DNA from: Streptomyces sp. SAI-135
GTDB lineage: Bacteria; Actinomycetota; Actinomycetes; Streptomycetales; Streptomycetaceae
Direction of reading: 5' to 3'
DNA length: 64,000 bases
NCBI RefSeq assembly: GCF_029893805.1
Contig: NZ_JARXYP010000001.1
Coordinates: 1-64,000, forward strand
Below the pieces are notes generated by a model, which had not been told where the DNA came from, did not search any database, and saw only the letters and a list, made by a program, of their open reading frames with translations. The position numbers were made by a program, and so were the translations under genes. Positions within the stretch are counted from its first letter, which is position 1; each line of letters starts with the position of its first letter. Of the stretch, positions 16,229-25,564 are shown piece by piece.

Positions 16229-17077
16229 ATGACCATTTTGATCATCGGTGGCAGCGGCTTCCTGGGCGCCGAGCTGGTCCGGCAGGCGACCGCAGCCGAG
16301 CAGGTCACGGCAGCGACGTACGCCACCAGGCCCGGTGACGCTGCCCAGGTCGCCTGGTGCTCCCTCGATCTGCGGGACGTCGGCCGTCTGGACGCCGTCT
16401 TGAGCGAGGTCAGTCCGCGTCTTGTGATCAACGCATCGAGCGGTGGGGCCGACTGGGCCGTGACGGCACAGGCTCCCATCCGGCTCGCGACGGCTGCTGC
16501 AAGACAAGGTGTGCGCCTCGTCCACGTGTCCAGTGATGCCGTGTTCTCCGGGACCCGGGTGCACTACGACGAGTCCAGCCTGCCTGACCCCATCACTCCG
16601 TACGGAGCGGCGAAGGCTGCGGCGGAGACGGGAGTTCTCGCTGTGTATCCGGAAGCGGTGGTTGTCCGCACGTCGCTGATCATCGGCGACGGGGGATCCG
16701 CCCACGAGCGCTTCGTACACGAACTCGCCGCCGGAACCCGCGACGGCGCCCTGTTCACCGACGACATCCGCTGCCCGGTGCACGTCACCGACCTGGCCAC
16801 CGCCCTCCTGGAACTGGCTTCGGGCGACGGCTCCGGCATCCACCACGTCGCTGGGCCCGACGCGGTGAGCCGCCACGAACTCGGCACCCTCATCGCCAAG
16901 CGGGACGGTCTCGACGCCTCCCGCCTCCCGACCGGCCTGCGAGCCGACAGCCCGCTACCCGGCGCCCTGGACGTGCGCCTCGACAGCCGGGCAACACAGC
17001 GCAAACTGAGCACCACCCTGCGCGGCGCTCGGGCAGCCCTGCGCCGGGCCATCGTCGACCCACCACACGGCAGCTGA
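16229..17077 (+). CDS. NAD(P)-dependent extended SDR, RmlD-like sugar-nucleotide reductase
   Basis: This 282-residue Rossmann protein begins ILIIGGSGFLGAELV (GGxGFLG dinucleotide motif). It carries the catalytic SSDAVFSG serine region and Y-G-A-A-K (PYGAAKAAAE). The C-terminal half (CPVHVTDLATALLELAS, then GIHHVAGPDAVSRHELG) fits the RmlD substrate-binding domain that reduces dTDP-4-keto-6-deoxy sugars. No other sugar genes are adjacent, so the substrate is uncertain; a general NAD-dependent epimerase/reductase role is the alternative. The start ATG has only a weak ribosome site. Confidence 0.8.
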   Translation: MTILIIGGSGFLGAELVRQATAAEQVTAATYATRPGDAAQVAWCSLDLRDVGRLDAVLSEVSPRLVINASSGGADWAVTAQAPIRLATAAARQGVRLVHVSSDAVFSGTRVHYDESSLPDPITPYGAAKAAAETGVLAVYPEAVVVRTSLIIGDGGSAHERFVHELAAGTRDGALFTDDIRCPVHVTDLATALLELASGDGSGIHHVAGPDAVSRHELGTLIAKRDGLDASRLPTGLRADSPLPGALDVRLDSRATQRKLSTTLRGARAALRRAIVDPPHGS

Positions 17078-17224
17078 CCGAGCGGGTCCGATCCCGCGGC
17101 CCTCTGGACGGCACCGTCGTCGAGGTCCGTGACGTTCTCTGAACCGTCGCTGTGGACTGGGGCTTTGAGATCGTCAGCGAGCACGGCCCAGCACGTGGGC
17201 CTGCGTGCCGAGCGTGACGGCTAG

Positions 17225-18121
17225 GGGCTTTCGTTTGGATCAGCGGGCGGACCACAGAAAGATGCCCGCGATGTGGAGTCCGGCCAGGTAGATCGTGGCT
17301 GTCTGCTCGTAGCGGGTGGCGATGCCGCGCCACTGCTTGAGGCGGTTGATGCACCGCTCGACGGTGTTGCGCTGCTTGTAGGCCTCGCGGTCGAAGGCTG
17401 GCGGCCTGCCGCCCCGGCTGCCTCGACGCAGCCGGTGGCCACGCTGATCTGCCGGGACCGGGATCACCGCCCGGATGCCGCGCTTGCGCAGGTGGCTGCG
17501 GATCGCGCGGGAGGAATAGGCCTTGTCCGCCAGGACCACGTCCGGCCTGGTGCGAGGGCGTCCGCGCTGCCGGGGAACACGCAGGCGGACCATGACGTCG
17601 GTGAAGGCCGGTGCATCGCCTGCCTGTCCGGCGGTGAGAACGAACGCGAGAAGTCGGCAGCGGGCGTCGGCTGCTAGGTGGATCTTGGTCGTCAGCCCAC
17701 CGCGGGACCGGCCGATGGCGTGGTCGCCCGGTTCGCCGGCCGGGGCCCCTTTTTGCGGGCCCCGGCCGCGTGCTGGTGAGCTCGCACGATCCTGGAGTCG
17801 ACGGACACGGCCCAGTCAAGGTCCTCATCGGCGTCGGCCTGGGCCATCAGCACGGTGAACACCCGCTCCCAGGTGCCGTCAACGGCCCACATCCTCAGCC
17901 GGTTGTAGACGCCTCGCCAGTTGCCGTACTTCTCCGGCAGGTGGACCCACTGCGTTCCGGTCTGGAACTTGAAGGCGATCGCGTCGATCACCTCACGATG
18001 ATCCCGCCAGCGACCACCCCGCTTCGGCGTGCGGTCCGGGAGTAACGGCTCAATCCGCGCCCACTGCGCATCTGTTAACGGCACACCCGGACCAACGACC
18101 GACTGATCCAAACGAAACTGC
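17225..18121 (-). mobile_element. IS5-family insertion sequence (897 bp)
   Basis: The ends carry imperfect inverted repeats: GGGCTTTCGTTTGGATCAG on the left and, reading inward from the right, GCAGTTTCGTTTGGATCAG. Both ends are flanked by CTAG (17221-17224 and 18122-18125), which fits target duplication or CTAG-specific insertion as seen in parts of the IS5 family. The element carries one two-frame transposase gene on the minus strand. Its right flank is an older, unrelated-group transposase fragment. The left flank does not match that transposase, so a deletion accompanied or followed insertion. Confidence 0.85.
17240..18111 (-). CDS. IS5-family DDE transposase, two frames with -1 frameshift signal
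   Basis: The first frame (TTG 18111 to about 17750) holds the N-terminal domain (LTDAQWARIEPLLPDR, HLPEKYGNWRGVYNRLRMW) and the first catalytic D in VSVDSRIVRAHQHAAGA. At AAAAAG (about 17751-17756) a -1 shift restores GEPGDHAIGRSRGGLTTKIH. The second D is in VVLADKAYSSRA and the E in NTVERCINRLKQWRGIATR. Programmed -1 frameshifting on an A-rich slippery run is established for several IS5 subgroups. The protein would be about 285 residues, full length for the family, so the element may be active. Confidence 0.82.
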
Positions 18122-18125
18122 CTAG

Positions 18126-18652
18126 CCGTCGGCCTGCGTGATCGACGCCCAGAGCGTCAAGACCTCCACCAGCGTTCATGTCTCCAGCCAGGGCATCGAC
18201 GCTGGGAAAAAGTCGTGGGAAGGAAGCGGAACATCGTCACCGACAGCATCGGTCTCCTGCTGGCCGTGCTGGTCACCGCGGCCAGTGTTCAGGACTCCGT
18301 CGCCGGCACCCGACTCCTGGACCAGGTTGCCGCCGACCACCCCGGCATCCGCAAAGTGTGGGTGGACGGCGGCTACCGCCAGCACCTCGTCGAGCACGCC
18401 GCCACCCTCGGCATCGACATGGAAATCACCGCCCGCACCCTGGGACCAGGGGCTTCACCCCGATCCCGAAGCGCTGGGCCGTCGAGCTGACCTACGGCTG
18501 GTTCATGCTCCACCGACGTCTCGCCCGCGACTACGAGACCCTGACCATCCGTTCCGAAGCCCCGATCCACCTCGCCATGACCGACCTCGTGGCCCGCCAC
18601 CTCTCCAGCAAGCCTACGGAGATCTACCCAAATCCGCCGTTTCGCCCATAGG
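18126..18652 (+). pseudogene. 5'-truncated IS5-type transposase fragment
   Basis: Reading begins directly at the IS border with PSACVIDAQSVKTSTSVHV (catalytic D). It then passes through two frame changes (near 18215 and 18455) to VDGGYRQHLVEHAATLGID (second D) and RWAVELTYGWFMLHRRLARD (E present). It matches the copy at 61666-62450 closely (CVIDAQSVKTSTSV, QGIDAGKK, VDGGYRKHFVEHAATLGID). The first 100 residues of the transposase are missing. It is a dead relic, with an insertion sequence now abutting its 5' side. Confidence 0.8.
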
Positions 18653-18747
18653 GCTCGCACGGAGTCACTATCGTTGAATACCGACAGTAGGACCTACTAG
18701 TACTGACCAACGCGTGCTGGGTGAGAGCCGTCAAAGTTCGGGGGAAT

Positions 18748-19809
18748 ATGACAACTCAACCACCTGGTCTACCTCCGCCCTTCGGTCCCATACCTCCAGC
18801 TCCGCCACCAGATCCCGCGACCTTGGCTGCTGCGGAGCGAGAGCGCGAACGACGACTGCTGCGGACACAGTGGGCCATGGTCAGCGCGACTTCACTGCCC
18901 GGCATTGCCGCCGTCATCGCATTGATCTTCTCCTTCGCCAGCGTCCAGCAGGCCCATGACACTCTGCGTCTGAGTGAGCAAGGACAGATCACGGATCGGT
19001 ACACCGATGCGGTCGCCAACCTCGGGTCCGACACTGTGGATGTGCGCCTGGGGGGCATCTATGCTCTGCAGCGGATCATGACCGACTCCTCCCGTGATCA
19101 GTCCACCGTCGTGCGTGTGCTCAGCGGCTTTGTTCGCGTTCATGCCCCCCAATCAGCCAAGACGACCAGCGTCTACCGGCCGGGAGGCCCGCCGTCAGAC
19201 GTCACGGCTGCCCTCGAAGTCTTGGTGATGAGGGAATCCCATAAGGACGGCACCGCCTTCGTCGACCTCCATGAGGCCGATATCCGAACGACGGACTTTG
19301 CCCGGTTCTGGCGTAAAGACCGCAGGGCCCCGGACCTGTCGGAAGCGGACTTGCGCCAGGCGGATCTCACCGGATCCGACCTCAGTGGCGCCGACCTCCG
19401 CGGCGCCAATCTTGAGAGCGCAGTACCGAACCAGGTGAATTTCACCGGTTCGAACCTCAGCCATGCAAATGCCTCACTAGCCGACCTCCGAGTTTCGGAC
19501 TTCACTCGCGCCAACCTGACCGGCGCAGACCTCCGCGCCTCGCAGCTCGTCCGAGCCTCGTTGTTCAACACGAACCTCACTGGGGCGCGCATGGACTCAG
19601 CGGACGTCCGCGACACAAGCTTTCTTGATGCGAACTTGCGCAACGTAAGCCTTAGTGAAACCGACCTGACCGAGGCGCGGGATCTCACTCTGGAGCAGGT
19701 GGTGAGTGCGCGGCTGTACCCCACCACCATCCTTCCTGAAGCCCTGGCCTCGAACCCGAAGGTCCAAGCACGGATAGCTGAGGTGGCCGCGATGAAGAAG
19801 CAAGACTGA
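18748..19809 (+). CDS. Pentapeptide-repeat membrane protein
   Basis: The product has about 353 residues. A proline-rich N-terminus and a charged helix (AAERERERRLLRTQW) precede one hydrophobic segment (SLPGIAAVIALIFSFASV). From about residue 190 a pentapeptide array runs to about 320 (ADLRQADLTGSDLSGADLRG, ANLTGADLRASQLVRASLFN), which should fold as a right-handed quadrilateral beta helix. ATG 18748 is chosen over GTG 18721 because GGGGGAA lies just upstream. Pentapeptide proteins vary in role, and some mimic DNA to protect gyrase, but the membrane anchor makes a surface or signalling role as likely. It stands alone between two IS relics. Confidence 0.8.
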   Translation: MTTQPPGLPPPFGPIPPAPPPDPATLAAAERERERRLLRTQWAMVSATSLPGIAAVIALIFSFASVQQAHDTLRLSEQGQITDRYTDAVANLGSDTVDVRLGGIYALQRIMTDSSRDQSTVVRVLSGFVRVHAPQSAKTTSVYRPGGPPSDVTAALEVLVMRESHKDGTAFVDLHEADIRTTDFARFWRKDRRAPDLSEADLRQADLTGSDLSGADLRGANLESAVPNQVNFTGSNLSHANASLADLRVSDFTRANLTGADLRASQLVRASLFNTNLTGARMDSADVRDTSFLDANLRNVSLSETDLTEARDLTLEQVVSARLYPTTILPEALASNPKVQARIAEVAAMKKQD

Positions 19810-19884
19810 GCATCGCTGCGTAGCAGCGCCGCGTAATCCGCGATGATTGCGGCCGTAACACCCCTCCCCCGGCGTCGGATGCGC

Positions 19885-20238
19885 GCCAAAATCACCCTGC
19901 TTTGCGGGCGCCCACCGCAGGCCGGTGGGCGCGGGCGATGGTCGAGTAACCGACACGTCCCAGGTAATAAGCCCCTGGGCGTCGGCCCGGGCCTGCAGCT
20001 ACTCGAAGATGCGGCGCCAGGTGCCGACGCGCTGCCACCGCCGGAACAGACCGTAGGCGGTCTGCCACGGGCCATACCGCTCGGGCACGTCCCGCCAGGG
20101 AGTACCAGCGCGGGTGCACCAGCGTATGCCGTCTATCAACTGCCGCCTGGTGTGCACCGGCGGTCGTCCGGGCTTCCTCCCGACCCGGAGCAGCGACTCA
20201 GGCTTCGCCCACTGCGCATTCGTCAGATCACGCCGACT
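19885..20238 (-). pseudogene. IS5-family transposase fragment (N-terminal part)
   Basis: The minus strand encodes RRDLTNAQWAKPESLLRVG, DGIRWCTRAGTPWRDVPERY and GPWQTAYGLFRRWQRVGTW, the N-terminal domain of an IS5-type transposase. An in-frame TAG follows at 19999-20001. Further homologous residues (LQARADAQGLITWDVSV, then AHRPAVGARKAG in another frame) run to about 19885. The second catalytic D and the E are absent. It abuts the 5'-truncated gene that follows on the plus strand and probably caused that truncation. Confidence 0.7.
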
Positions 20239-21278
20239 CCTTCCTCGAAACGCTGACTGGCCCGGCCCGCGTCGAAGCAGAGCAAGCCCTTGCCGAAGCC
20301 CCGGAGTGGCTGACCGGGCATGAGGATTACCAGCAACGGGTCTTCGCCGGCCTCGCGCAGGCCGTCTCCGAGAGGCGGTCCTGGGCCGTCCGCTCCCAGT
20401 TGCAGACCGCATCGACCCTCACCCGGCGTGGTGCCAGCCCTTCCGAGCAGCGTGTCCTGGCCGCAGCCCGAGCCTTCCTCCGTCAACAGGACCACCCGTC
20501 CGCCGGCAACGCGGGCCGGACCGTCGTCTATCCCCCTGCCCTGCGCTCCCGCCGCAAACGCAACCGGCCCCGCCCGCCGCAGGAGGCCCCCAAGCCGCAG
20601 CCGCCGCGCAGGCAGCAATCGGCGAAGGAAGCACTGGAACAACATCTGGAAGGTGCACGCCAGGAGCGCCGGCAACGCCGAGCAGCGTTACGGGAAGTTC
20701 GAAGCATCCTCCACCAACTCGGCGCCGCCGACGTGTCCGTCGCTGAGGAACGCCGACTGGTCACTCAGCTGACCGCGGAGGCGAGCGCAGCCGGCAGCTC
20801 GCTCTCGGGCAGCGATCGGCGCACCGCCCAGGCCTGGATGGAGAAGCAGCCGCCTCCGGCGCCGGAGAATTCGCCTCTCCCGCACAAAAGGCCCCCAGCA
20901 CGACCGCTCCGCCCCCACCGGGAGCTTGAGCCGGAGGTACTGGCTTCAGCGGCCCTGGCGGTACGCGGCGCCCTCAAGAAGGCCACCCGGGCCCAGACCA
21001 CCACCAGCTGGGGGCAGCTGGAACGGCAGCTCGGCTCTGCGCTGCCCCGCACCTCACTCGCCGACCGCGTTCGGGTCCTCATCCGCGTCGACGAGACCAC
21101 GCCCGCCGACCAGGACCTGCTGTCCACTCTGGTCGCCGCGGGCGACCCGGGTATGACGATGCCCTACCGGGAGGTCGCCGCCGCACTCGGCCTGGACCTT
21201 CCCCCGGACGATGACGACCTCCGCGACGTCCTCGAAGCCGACGTTGAGCAAGTCCATAGCTATTGGTACCGCCGGTAG
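20232..21278 (+). pseudogene. 5'-truncated hypothetical protein
   Basis: An open frame enters from the IS fragment and continues without a plausible start at the border: DSFLETLTGPARVEAEQALA, then LTGHEDYQQRVFAGLAQAV. The visible 345 residues include a long basic, glutamine-rich helical middle (EALEQHLEGARQERRQRRAA) likely to form a coiled coil. The C-terminal domain ends in DDDDLRDVLEADVEQVHSYW. TTG 20400 could restart translation of 292 residues. I do not recognise the family. The junction at about 20232 is where homology to the transposase stops. Confidence 0.6.
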
Positions 21279-21286
21279 TTGCCCTG

Positions 21287-21987
21287 TCAGGAAGGGCAGC
21301 GCGCACGGACCAGCAGCGTGTCTGCGGTGCGTGGTCCTTCGGTCGCGGCAGGCAGCACGACGGTGTTGATCCCGGCGAACCCGGCCTCGTCGAGCAGCCT
21401 GGTCCACACCTGCGCCTGCAGCACCCAGCGGCGCAATCGGCCCTGCTCACCGTCCGGCCTGTTGGCCGGCACGTCGGCCGCGATCACATCAGGCTGAGCG
21501 GTCGCCCCGCTCACGTAGTGGGCGAGTGTCGAGAACACCAGTCGTCCGCCTGGCCGCAGCGCGGCGGCGGCCGCCGGCAGCAGCTCGCGCGGGTCGGTGA
21601 AGTCGAGGGCTCCGAAGACGCTGTACAGCACGTCGTACGCGCCGCGCATCGTCTGCAGGTGAGGCACCGCGTCGGAGTGCACGATGCGCAGGCGCGGAGC
21701 GAGATCGCCGTACAGGTCGGTGGCCATCGCGTACTGGGCGGGCGAGGCGTCGACCGCGGTGACCGGGCCGGCTGGTGCTGCACCGCCAGGTGCGCGGCAT
21801 GCCGGGCGGCCCCGGCTCCGAGGTCGCCCACGCAGCGGCCGCCCAGGTCGCCCAGAACTTCCACGCCGGGCCCCGCGTCCTGTCCCCAGGCTCAGGAGAA
21901 GCGGTCAGGAACAGTGCGGTCCGTGGCGGCGCGGGCACGGCCGTAGTGGTGCCAGAGGTCCGCGGTGCTGGTGGTCACGCGCCTCAT
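21287..21987 (-). pseudogene. Class I SAM-dependent methyltransferase, broken
   Basis: ATG 21987 follows GGAGGGG. The frame encodes VTTSTADLWHHYGRARAATD and then meets TGA where relatives have tryptophan (DRFS stop AWGQDAG). Motif I (GDLGAGAARHAAHLAV) follows, and a frame change near 21775 leads to VTAVDASPAQYAMATDLYGD, YDVLYSVFGALDFTDPREL and LRPGGRLVFSTLAH. It ends at 21287. A nonsense codon plus a shift makes it non-functional unless both are errors. The restored length would be about 230 residues. The substrate is unknown. Confidence 0.75.
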
Positions 21988-22112
21988 GTCCGCCCCTCCA
22001 CTGGACTCTCGATGCGGTCGGCCCGGGCCAGCGGCCCCCAACCACGTACCGACTTCGCCTGCCTTCCCTCACCCGAGGGCAGGCATCCCTCTCGATTCGC
22101 GCACCCTCCTGG

Positions 22113-23432
22113 TCACGGCGCAGGCCAGGACATTCCGGTCGTCTTCAGCTCCTCGTGCAGAGCGAGGACGCGTGCGCCGGCACTGCCGTAGGTCCGCAGG
22201 GCCGCCTCCCGCCCCGACAGCTGCGCAGCAACCAGCACCAGGTCGGGGTCACTGGCCACCGCCTCCCGCAGCAGACTCAGATCCCACGCGTCTACCGGCA
22301 CGTCCTCCACTTGCGGGTACTCCACGTAGCCGTTTCGTGCGAACGGATCCTGCCGGATCTGCTGGGTGGCTTGTCCGAACGCTCGGTTGGGCGGCACGAA
22401 TTGCTGCAGAGCGTCGTCGTAGTCGGGGCCCTGAGCCGTCTGCCGCTCGGTCTCGGCTCGGTCCAGGCGGTGCAGTGCTGCGGCGATCACCCGGTGCGGG
22501 AACCGGGGCCGCCACCGTGCCATTCCGAGCTCCTGGCCTAGGTCACGCAGCCACATCAGGATCTGGGTGTCGAACCAGTTCTTGGCGACTAGGTCGAGCA
22601 GCACCCATGAGAGCTGATCGTGTGTGGCGCCCTGGGTCCAGTTCACCAAGGGGCGGACGTGGACAGCGAGGCGCCGTGCCCGGTCGATCCGCTCGGAGGT
22701 GATCCGGTACCCGAGGATGGTCAGCGTTCGTTTCTTGCGGCGGGATGTGGCTCTGGCTGGCCGCGCTCGCGCGGTAGAAGAGTCTTTACCACCCGCTACC
22801 TGACATTGATCCACTTTCTTAAGCACCATGAGGGAAGGGGTCTCATCCTGGCCTGAACGGTGCTTGTCCACGGGCGAGTTATCCACAGCCTCCCTGGCTC
22901 GGACCGGGTCCTGGACCTGGTCGCGGCGGTCGACAACGATCCGGGCGGTGTAGCCGGACCCGACGACGGTATGGCCGAGCGCGCGGTCGTACGCGGGCGG
23001 GATCACCGCCCCGTACACCGTCGACGTACGGGCGTACCCGTCCAGGCCGCTGGCCCGTCGCACGTTGGTACGGCTGCCGCGCTCCACCCACGCCAGCGAC
23101 CCCATCTCCCGCAGGTACGCAACATGCCGGCTGACTGTCGCGCGTGACAGCCCTAGCCGACCCACCATGTCCTTGAGGCAGTACCGCACCTCACCAGTGT
23201 CGAAGTCCATTCGCGTCGCCAGGTCCTGCGCGACCAGGAGCGTCGTCGCCGACGCCCGTGCATGCACCCCCTCGCCCACGAGCCAATCCAACGACCGCAG
23301 CCACCGCCGCGGCCCCGACCGTCGGGAAGCCGTCCGCGACATCACCTGATCGTCACGAGGGACCACCGCGTCTGCCAACGCTCTTACCGGAGCCCATGGC
23401 GACGGTGGTGAAGACGAGGGCGCGGTCCTCAT
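22113..23432 (-). CDS. Helix-turn-helix protein, plasmid-type
   Basis: This product of about 439 residues has a winged HTH near residues 60-115 (ATTLLVAQDLATRMDFDTGE, VGRLGLSRATVSRHVAYLRE). A serine/lysine-rich linker follows, including SRRKKRTLTILGYRITSERI, and then a helical C-terminal domain (TQGATHDQLSWVLLDLVAK, ARWRPRFPHRVIAAALHRLD). This layout occurs in streptomycete mobile-element proteins of unassigned function, and a replication or partition role is possible but unproven. ATG 23432 is chosen because upstream in-frame sequence looks non-coding. The preceding gene, a broken methyltransferase, is on the same strand and downstream. Confidence 0.6.
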   Translation of the reverse strand: MRTAPSSSPPSPWAPVRALADAVVPRDDQVMSRTASRRSGPRRWLRSLDWLVGEGVHARASATTLLVAQDLATRMDFDTGEVRYCLKDMVGRLGLSRATVSRHVAYLREMGSLAWVERGSRTNVRRASGLDGYARTSTVYGAVIPPAYDRALGHTVVGSGYTARIVVDRRDQVQDPVRAREAVDNSPVDKHRSGQDETPSLMVLKKVDQCQVAGGKDSSTARARPARATSRRKKRTLTILGYRITSERIDRARRLAVHVRPLVNWTQGATHDQLSWVLLDLVAKNWFDTQILMWLRDLGQELGMARWRPRFPHRVIAAALHRLDRAETERQTAQGPDYDDALQQFVPPNRAFGQATQQIRQDPFARNGYVEYPQVEDVPVDAWDLSLLREAVASDPDLVLVAAQLSGREAALRTYGSAGARVLALHEELKTTGMSWPAP

Positions 23433-24284
23433 CGGATTACACCGGCTGACTGCGCGCGGAACCCGGTCAGGGACCGTCCGTGGGACGGAACCGCCAGGGA
23501 AAGCAGAAACTGTGACCCGACAGACCGTGCAAAGCTGGCTAATCGGGCATGGATGGGCTGACAAAGGGCAGCACGATGCTGCAACATTGGGTCATGCCTC
23601 GCTTCAACCTCGAGGTGGGCATAACGAAGGCCTCTTTGGCACTTCGTGGTTCGCTCCAGAACCAAGATCGAACTGTCCGGCCGGCCGCTAACCGGAAGGA
23701 CAGAACCTTCGGGAGGGCCCGCTAAACCCGCCCGGCGGCAGATCGGACGCCCTCGCCAAGGTGACCGCTAATCACCTCGATGGCCGGGCGTCCCGGCGGC
23801 TGAAACCCCTTCACTGGGCGCCGCCGCAATCGATCACACCATCGCTCCTCCTCTCGGAGCGCAGGTGTGCCCGCAGCCGAAACAGCGCGGGAAAACAAAG
23901 AAGGCACCCAGCCGGAGCGTCATCGCTGCTACGGAGGGTGCCTTGTTGCGCGTCTGGCAGTGGGTACGGGTACTCTCGTGCACGTCGAGACCTTCCCTGG
24001 ATAGGTCCTCGGCCACGGGATCCGGAGCGCCAACTCCTGGGATCCCACAGGGTCCGCGAGGTCGCACTCGCGGGCCCTTGCCTTTTCTCTACGTCTGTTG
24101 CCTGAGGGACACCGTACCCCCCTGCGATCACCCGCCGACAGCCCGGTACAGCATCTGTCGCCGGTGACGCTAGGCCTTCTGACAGGGCGACAGAGCCGCG
24201 TACGACTCGTCAGGGTTCCAAAGGTCACGCACCCCTGGCGAACCCGCCCCATCTCCAGCTTCGCCGTCCCGCGTGCGAGGCAGC
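23433..24284. other. 850-bp region without a gene
   Basis: No frame on either strand shows a domain or consistent codon bias. A stem AAGGCACCC (23901-23909) pairs with GGGTGCCTT (23936-23944) around a 26-nt loop and could be a terminator or leader structure. The rest looks like intergenic or degraded DNA. Confidence 0.5.
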
Positions 24285-24430
24285 GTGGCGCCAGCGCCTG
24301 CCGCCGCGCCCACAGCGATGCCGCAGACGACCGTGGCACCGCATGCGATTGCACCGACGATGCCTGCTCCGATAGCGGTGTACGTCAGTGCCCGACGCCA
24401 CCAGCTCTTGCCGTCGAGTCGTACTCGATG
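24285..24430 (-). pseudogene. Rhs/polymorphic-toxin protein remnant
   Basis: The minus strand encodes DGKSWWRRALTYTAIGAGIV then GAIACGATVVCGIAVGAA. This is a glycine/alanine-rich hydrophobic segment that in streptomycete Rhs proteins lies between the Rhs core and the C-terminal toxin tip. Sequence on both sides does not continue the Rhs frame. It overlaps the 5' end of the plus-strand hypothetical, so the junction is a rearrangement scar. Two larger Rhs pieces occur at 42.6 and 51.6 kb. Confidence 0.45.
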
Positions 24431-24720
24431 AGCTGCACCTGGTGTTTTACCCGCGCGACAGCGAGGCAGGGCAGGACGCTGCCGTGCGGGCACTCGCGCA
24501 CCAGATGCTGGCGGGCCGGCTGACACCGCGAGAGCTTGCTCTGCGCATCCACCAGCGGTTCGGCCACCAACTACCCCTGGCCAAGCGTCTTGCTGAGCTT
24601 GATGATGAGTACGACATCGTCGAGTACGGGAACAGGACGTTGGCCCAGCTCGATACCGAGGTCACGGCCGAAGCTCAGCGTCTGGCGCGTGGTCGGCCCG
24701 ACCAGAACCGACATTCGTAG
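24388..24720 (+). CDS. Hypothetical protein (110 aa), possibly 5'-truncated
   Basis: The frame encodes LDELHLVFYPRDSEAGQDAA, RALAHQMLAGRLTPRELALR, IHQRFGHQLPLAKRLAELDD and EYDIVEYGNRTLAQLDTEVT. The conserved-looking block starts within 10 residues of the frame, and GTG 24388 has no good ribosome site, so the original start may have been lost where the Rhs remnant joins. It is helical and acidic, with no known motif. I recall similar streptomycete hypotheticals but no function. Confidence 0.5.
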   Translation: MPDATSSCRRVVLDELHLVFYPRDSEAGQDAAVRALAHQMLAGRLTPRELALRIHQRFGHQLPLAKRLAELDDEYDIVEYGNRTLAQLDTEVTAEAQRLARGRPDQNRHS

Positions 24721-24808
24721 ACCGGCCCATCGGCGCGGTTCTCCATGATGGCTCACTGGGTGGATGCCACTGTCGCGTTGGGCGGTTCCCGGCTGCTTGC
24801 GGGTGCTG

Positions 24809-25381
24809 CTACCGGAGTTCGACGGAGTAGGAGCCGCCGGGGAATTCCCAGCCGTCGGTGCCTTCGCCGATGTCCTCGACGATGACGTCGTCGATGAAGT
24901 GGTCTTCGAACTCGTCGTCGGTGAGTTCGCCGGCGAGCCAGAGGGCCTCGATCGCGTCCCAGTGGCCCCGGCTGCCGTCGATGCGCAGGGGTGCGGCGTC
25001 CGCGGTGCCGCGGGTGCGTTCGTCGTCACCGGTCTGGACGACCCCGCTGATCTCGTACTGGCCCCGCTTGATGTGACGGGGGATCGGATCGGCGGGGACG
25101 ACGGCGACGTTCTCGTAGGCGGTGTGGATGAGGTCGCGGTAGGTGCGGCGGATGTTGTACTCGGCGTCGGACAGCCAGTTGATGAGGGTCTTGGTCGTCA
25201 CGTTCAGGCCGGTGTCCGCGAGGGCCTGTTGGCCGCGGTGGGTCGCGGTGAGCTGGGACAGTTGGGCGTGCCAGTGCTTGGCGTTGTAGGAGGACAGCCG
25301 GCGGCGTGGGGTGACCTGGGAGTGCAGGAGGTCGTTGAGGGCGGCGCCGAGTGATCCTCCGCGTCCGGTGGGGCCGGCCAT
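24809..25381 (-). CDS. Unrecognised HTH-like protein (190 aa)
   Basis: A helical N-terminal domain contains WHAQLSQLTATHRGQQALAD then GLNVTTKTLINWLSDAEYN, which reads as a helix-turn-helix (ALAxxGLxVTxxTLxxWL). It is followed by a basic helical link (RRTYRDLIHTAYE), a beta stretch (RHIKRGQYEISGVVQ) and an acidic C-terminus (WDAIEALWLAGELTDDEFED). The layout resembles the pseudogene at 62455-62777 (LQYLTRTPHALAAARAAGLT, VTDRTLRAWTAG). Its ATG shares a base with the upstream TGA (TGATG), so it was the second gene of an operon whose first gene is now a stub. A terminal-protein-like or regulatory role is only a guess. Confidence 0.5.
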   Translation of the reverse strand: MAGPTGRGGSLGAALNDLLHSQVTPRRRLSSYNAKHWHAQLSQLTATHRGQQALADTGLNVTTKTLINWLSDAEYNIRRTYRDLIHTAYENVAVVPADPIPRHIKRGQYEISGVVQTGDDERTRGTADAAPLRIDGSRGHWDAIEALWLAGELTDDEFEDHFIDDVIVEDIGEGTDGWEFPGGSYSVELR

Positions 25382-25562
25382 CAGTCGTCACCTTCGAGGA
25401 TGGTCTGGCGGGCTTGACGAACTTGGCTTTGACTTCGCCGAAGCCGGTGCCGATCCGGTAGGTGGCGGGCGCGGTGACGTCCGGGCTCCAGAAGACGGCC
25501 GCGTCGACGTTGCGCAGGGCGAGGAGCTGGTGGCCTTCCTGGACGGCGCGAAAGGCGACGCT
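25381..25562 (-). pseudogene. C-terminal stub of an operon partner gene
   Basis: The minus strand encodes VAFRAVQEGHQLLALRNVDA, AVFWSPDVTAPATYRIGTGF and GEVKAKFVK. A one-base frame change then gives ARQTILEGDD and the stop at 25381-25383. No upstream portion exists because the LysR gene ends at 25565. It therefore represents the last 60 residues of a lost gene that was co-transcribed with the HTH-like gene downstream. The family is not recognised. Confidence 0.45.
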
Positions 25563-25564
25563 TG

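Noticed and set aside
19173..20075. 300-codon minus-strand frame opposite the pentapeptide gene
   Set aside because: It mirrors the pentapeptide array (repeated RSAPLRS-type units) and is antisense to a well-supported gene.
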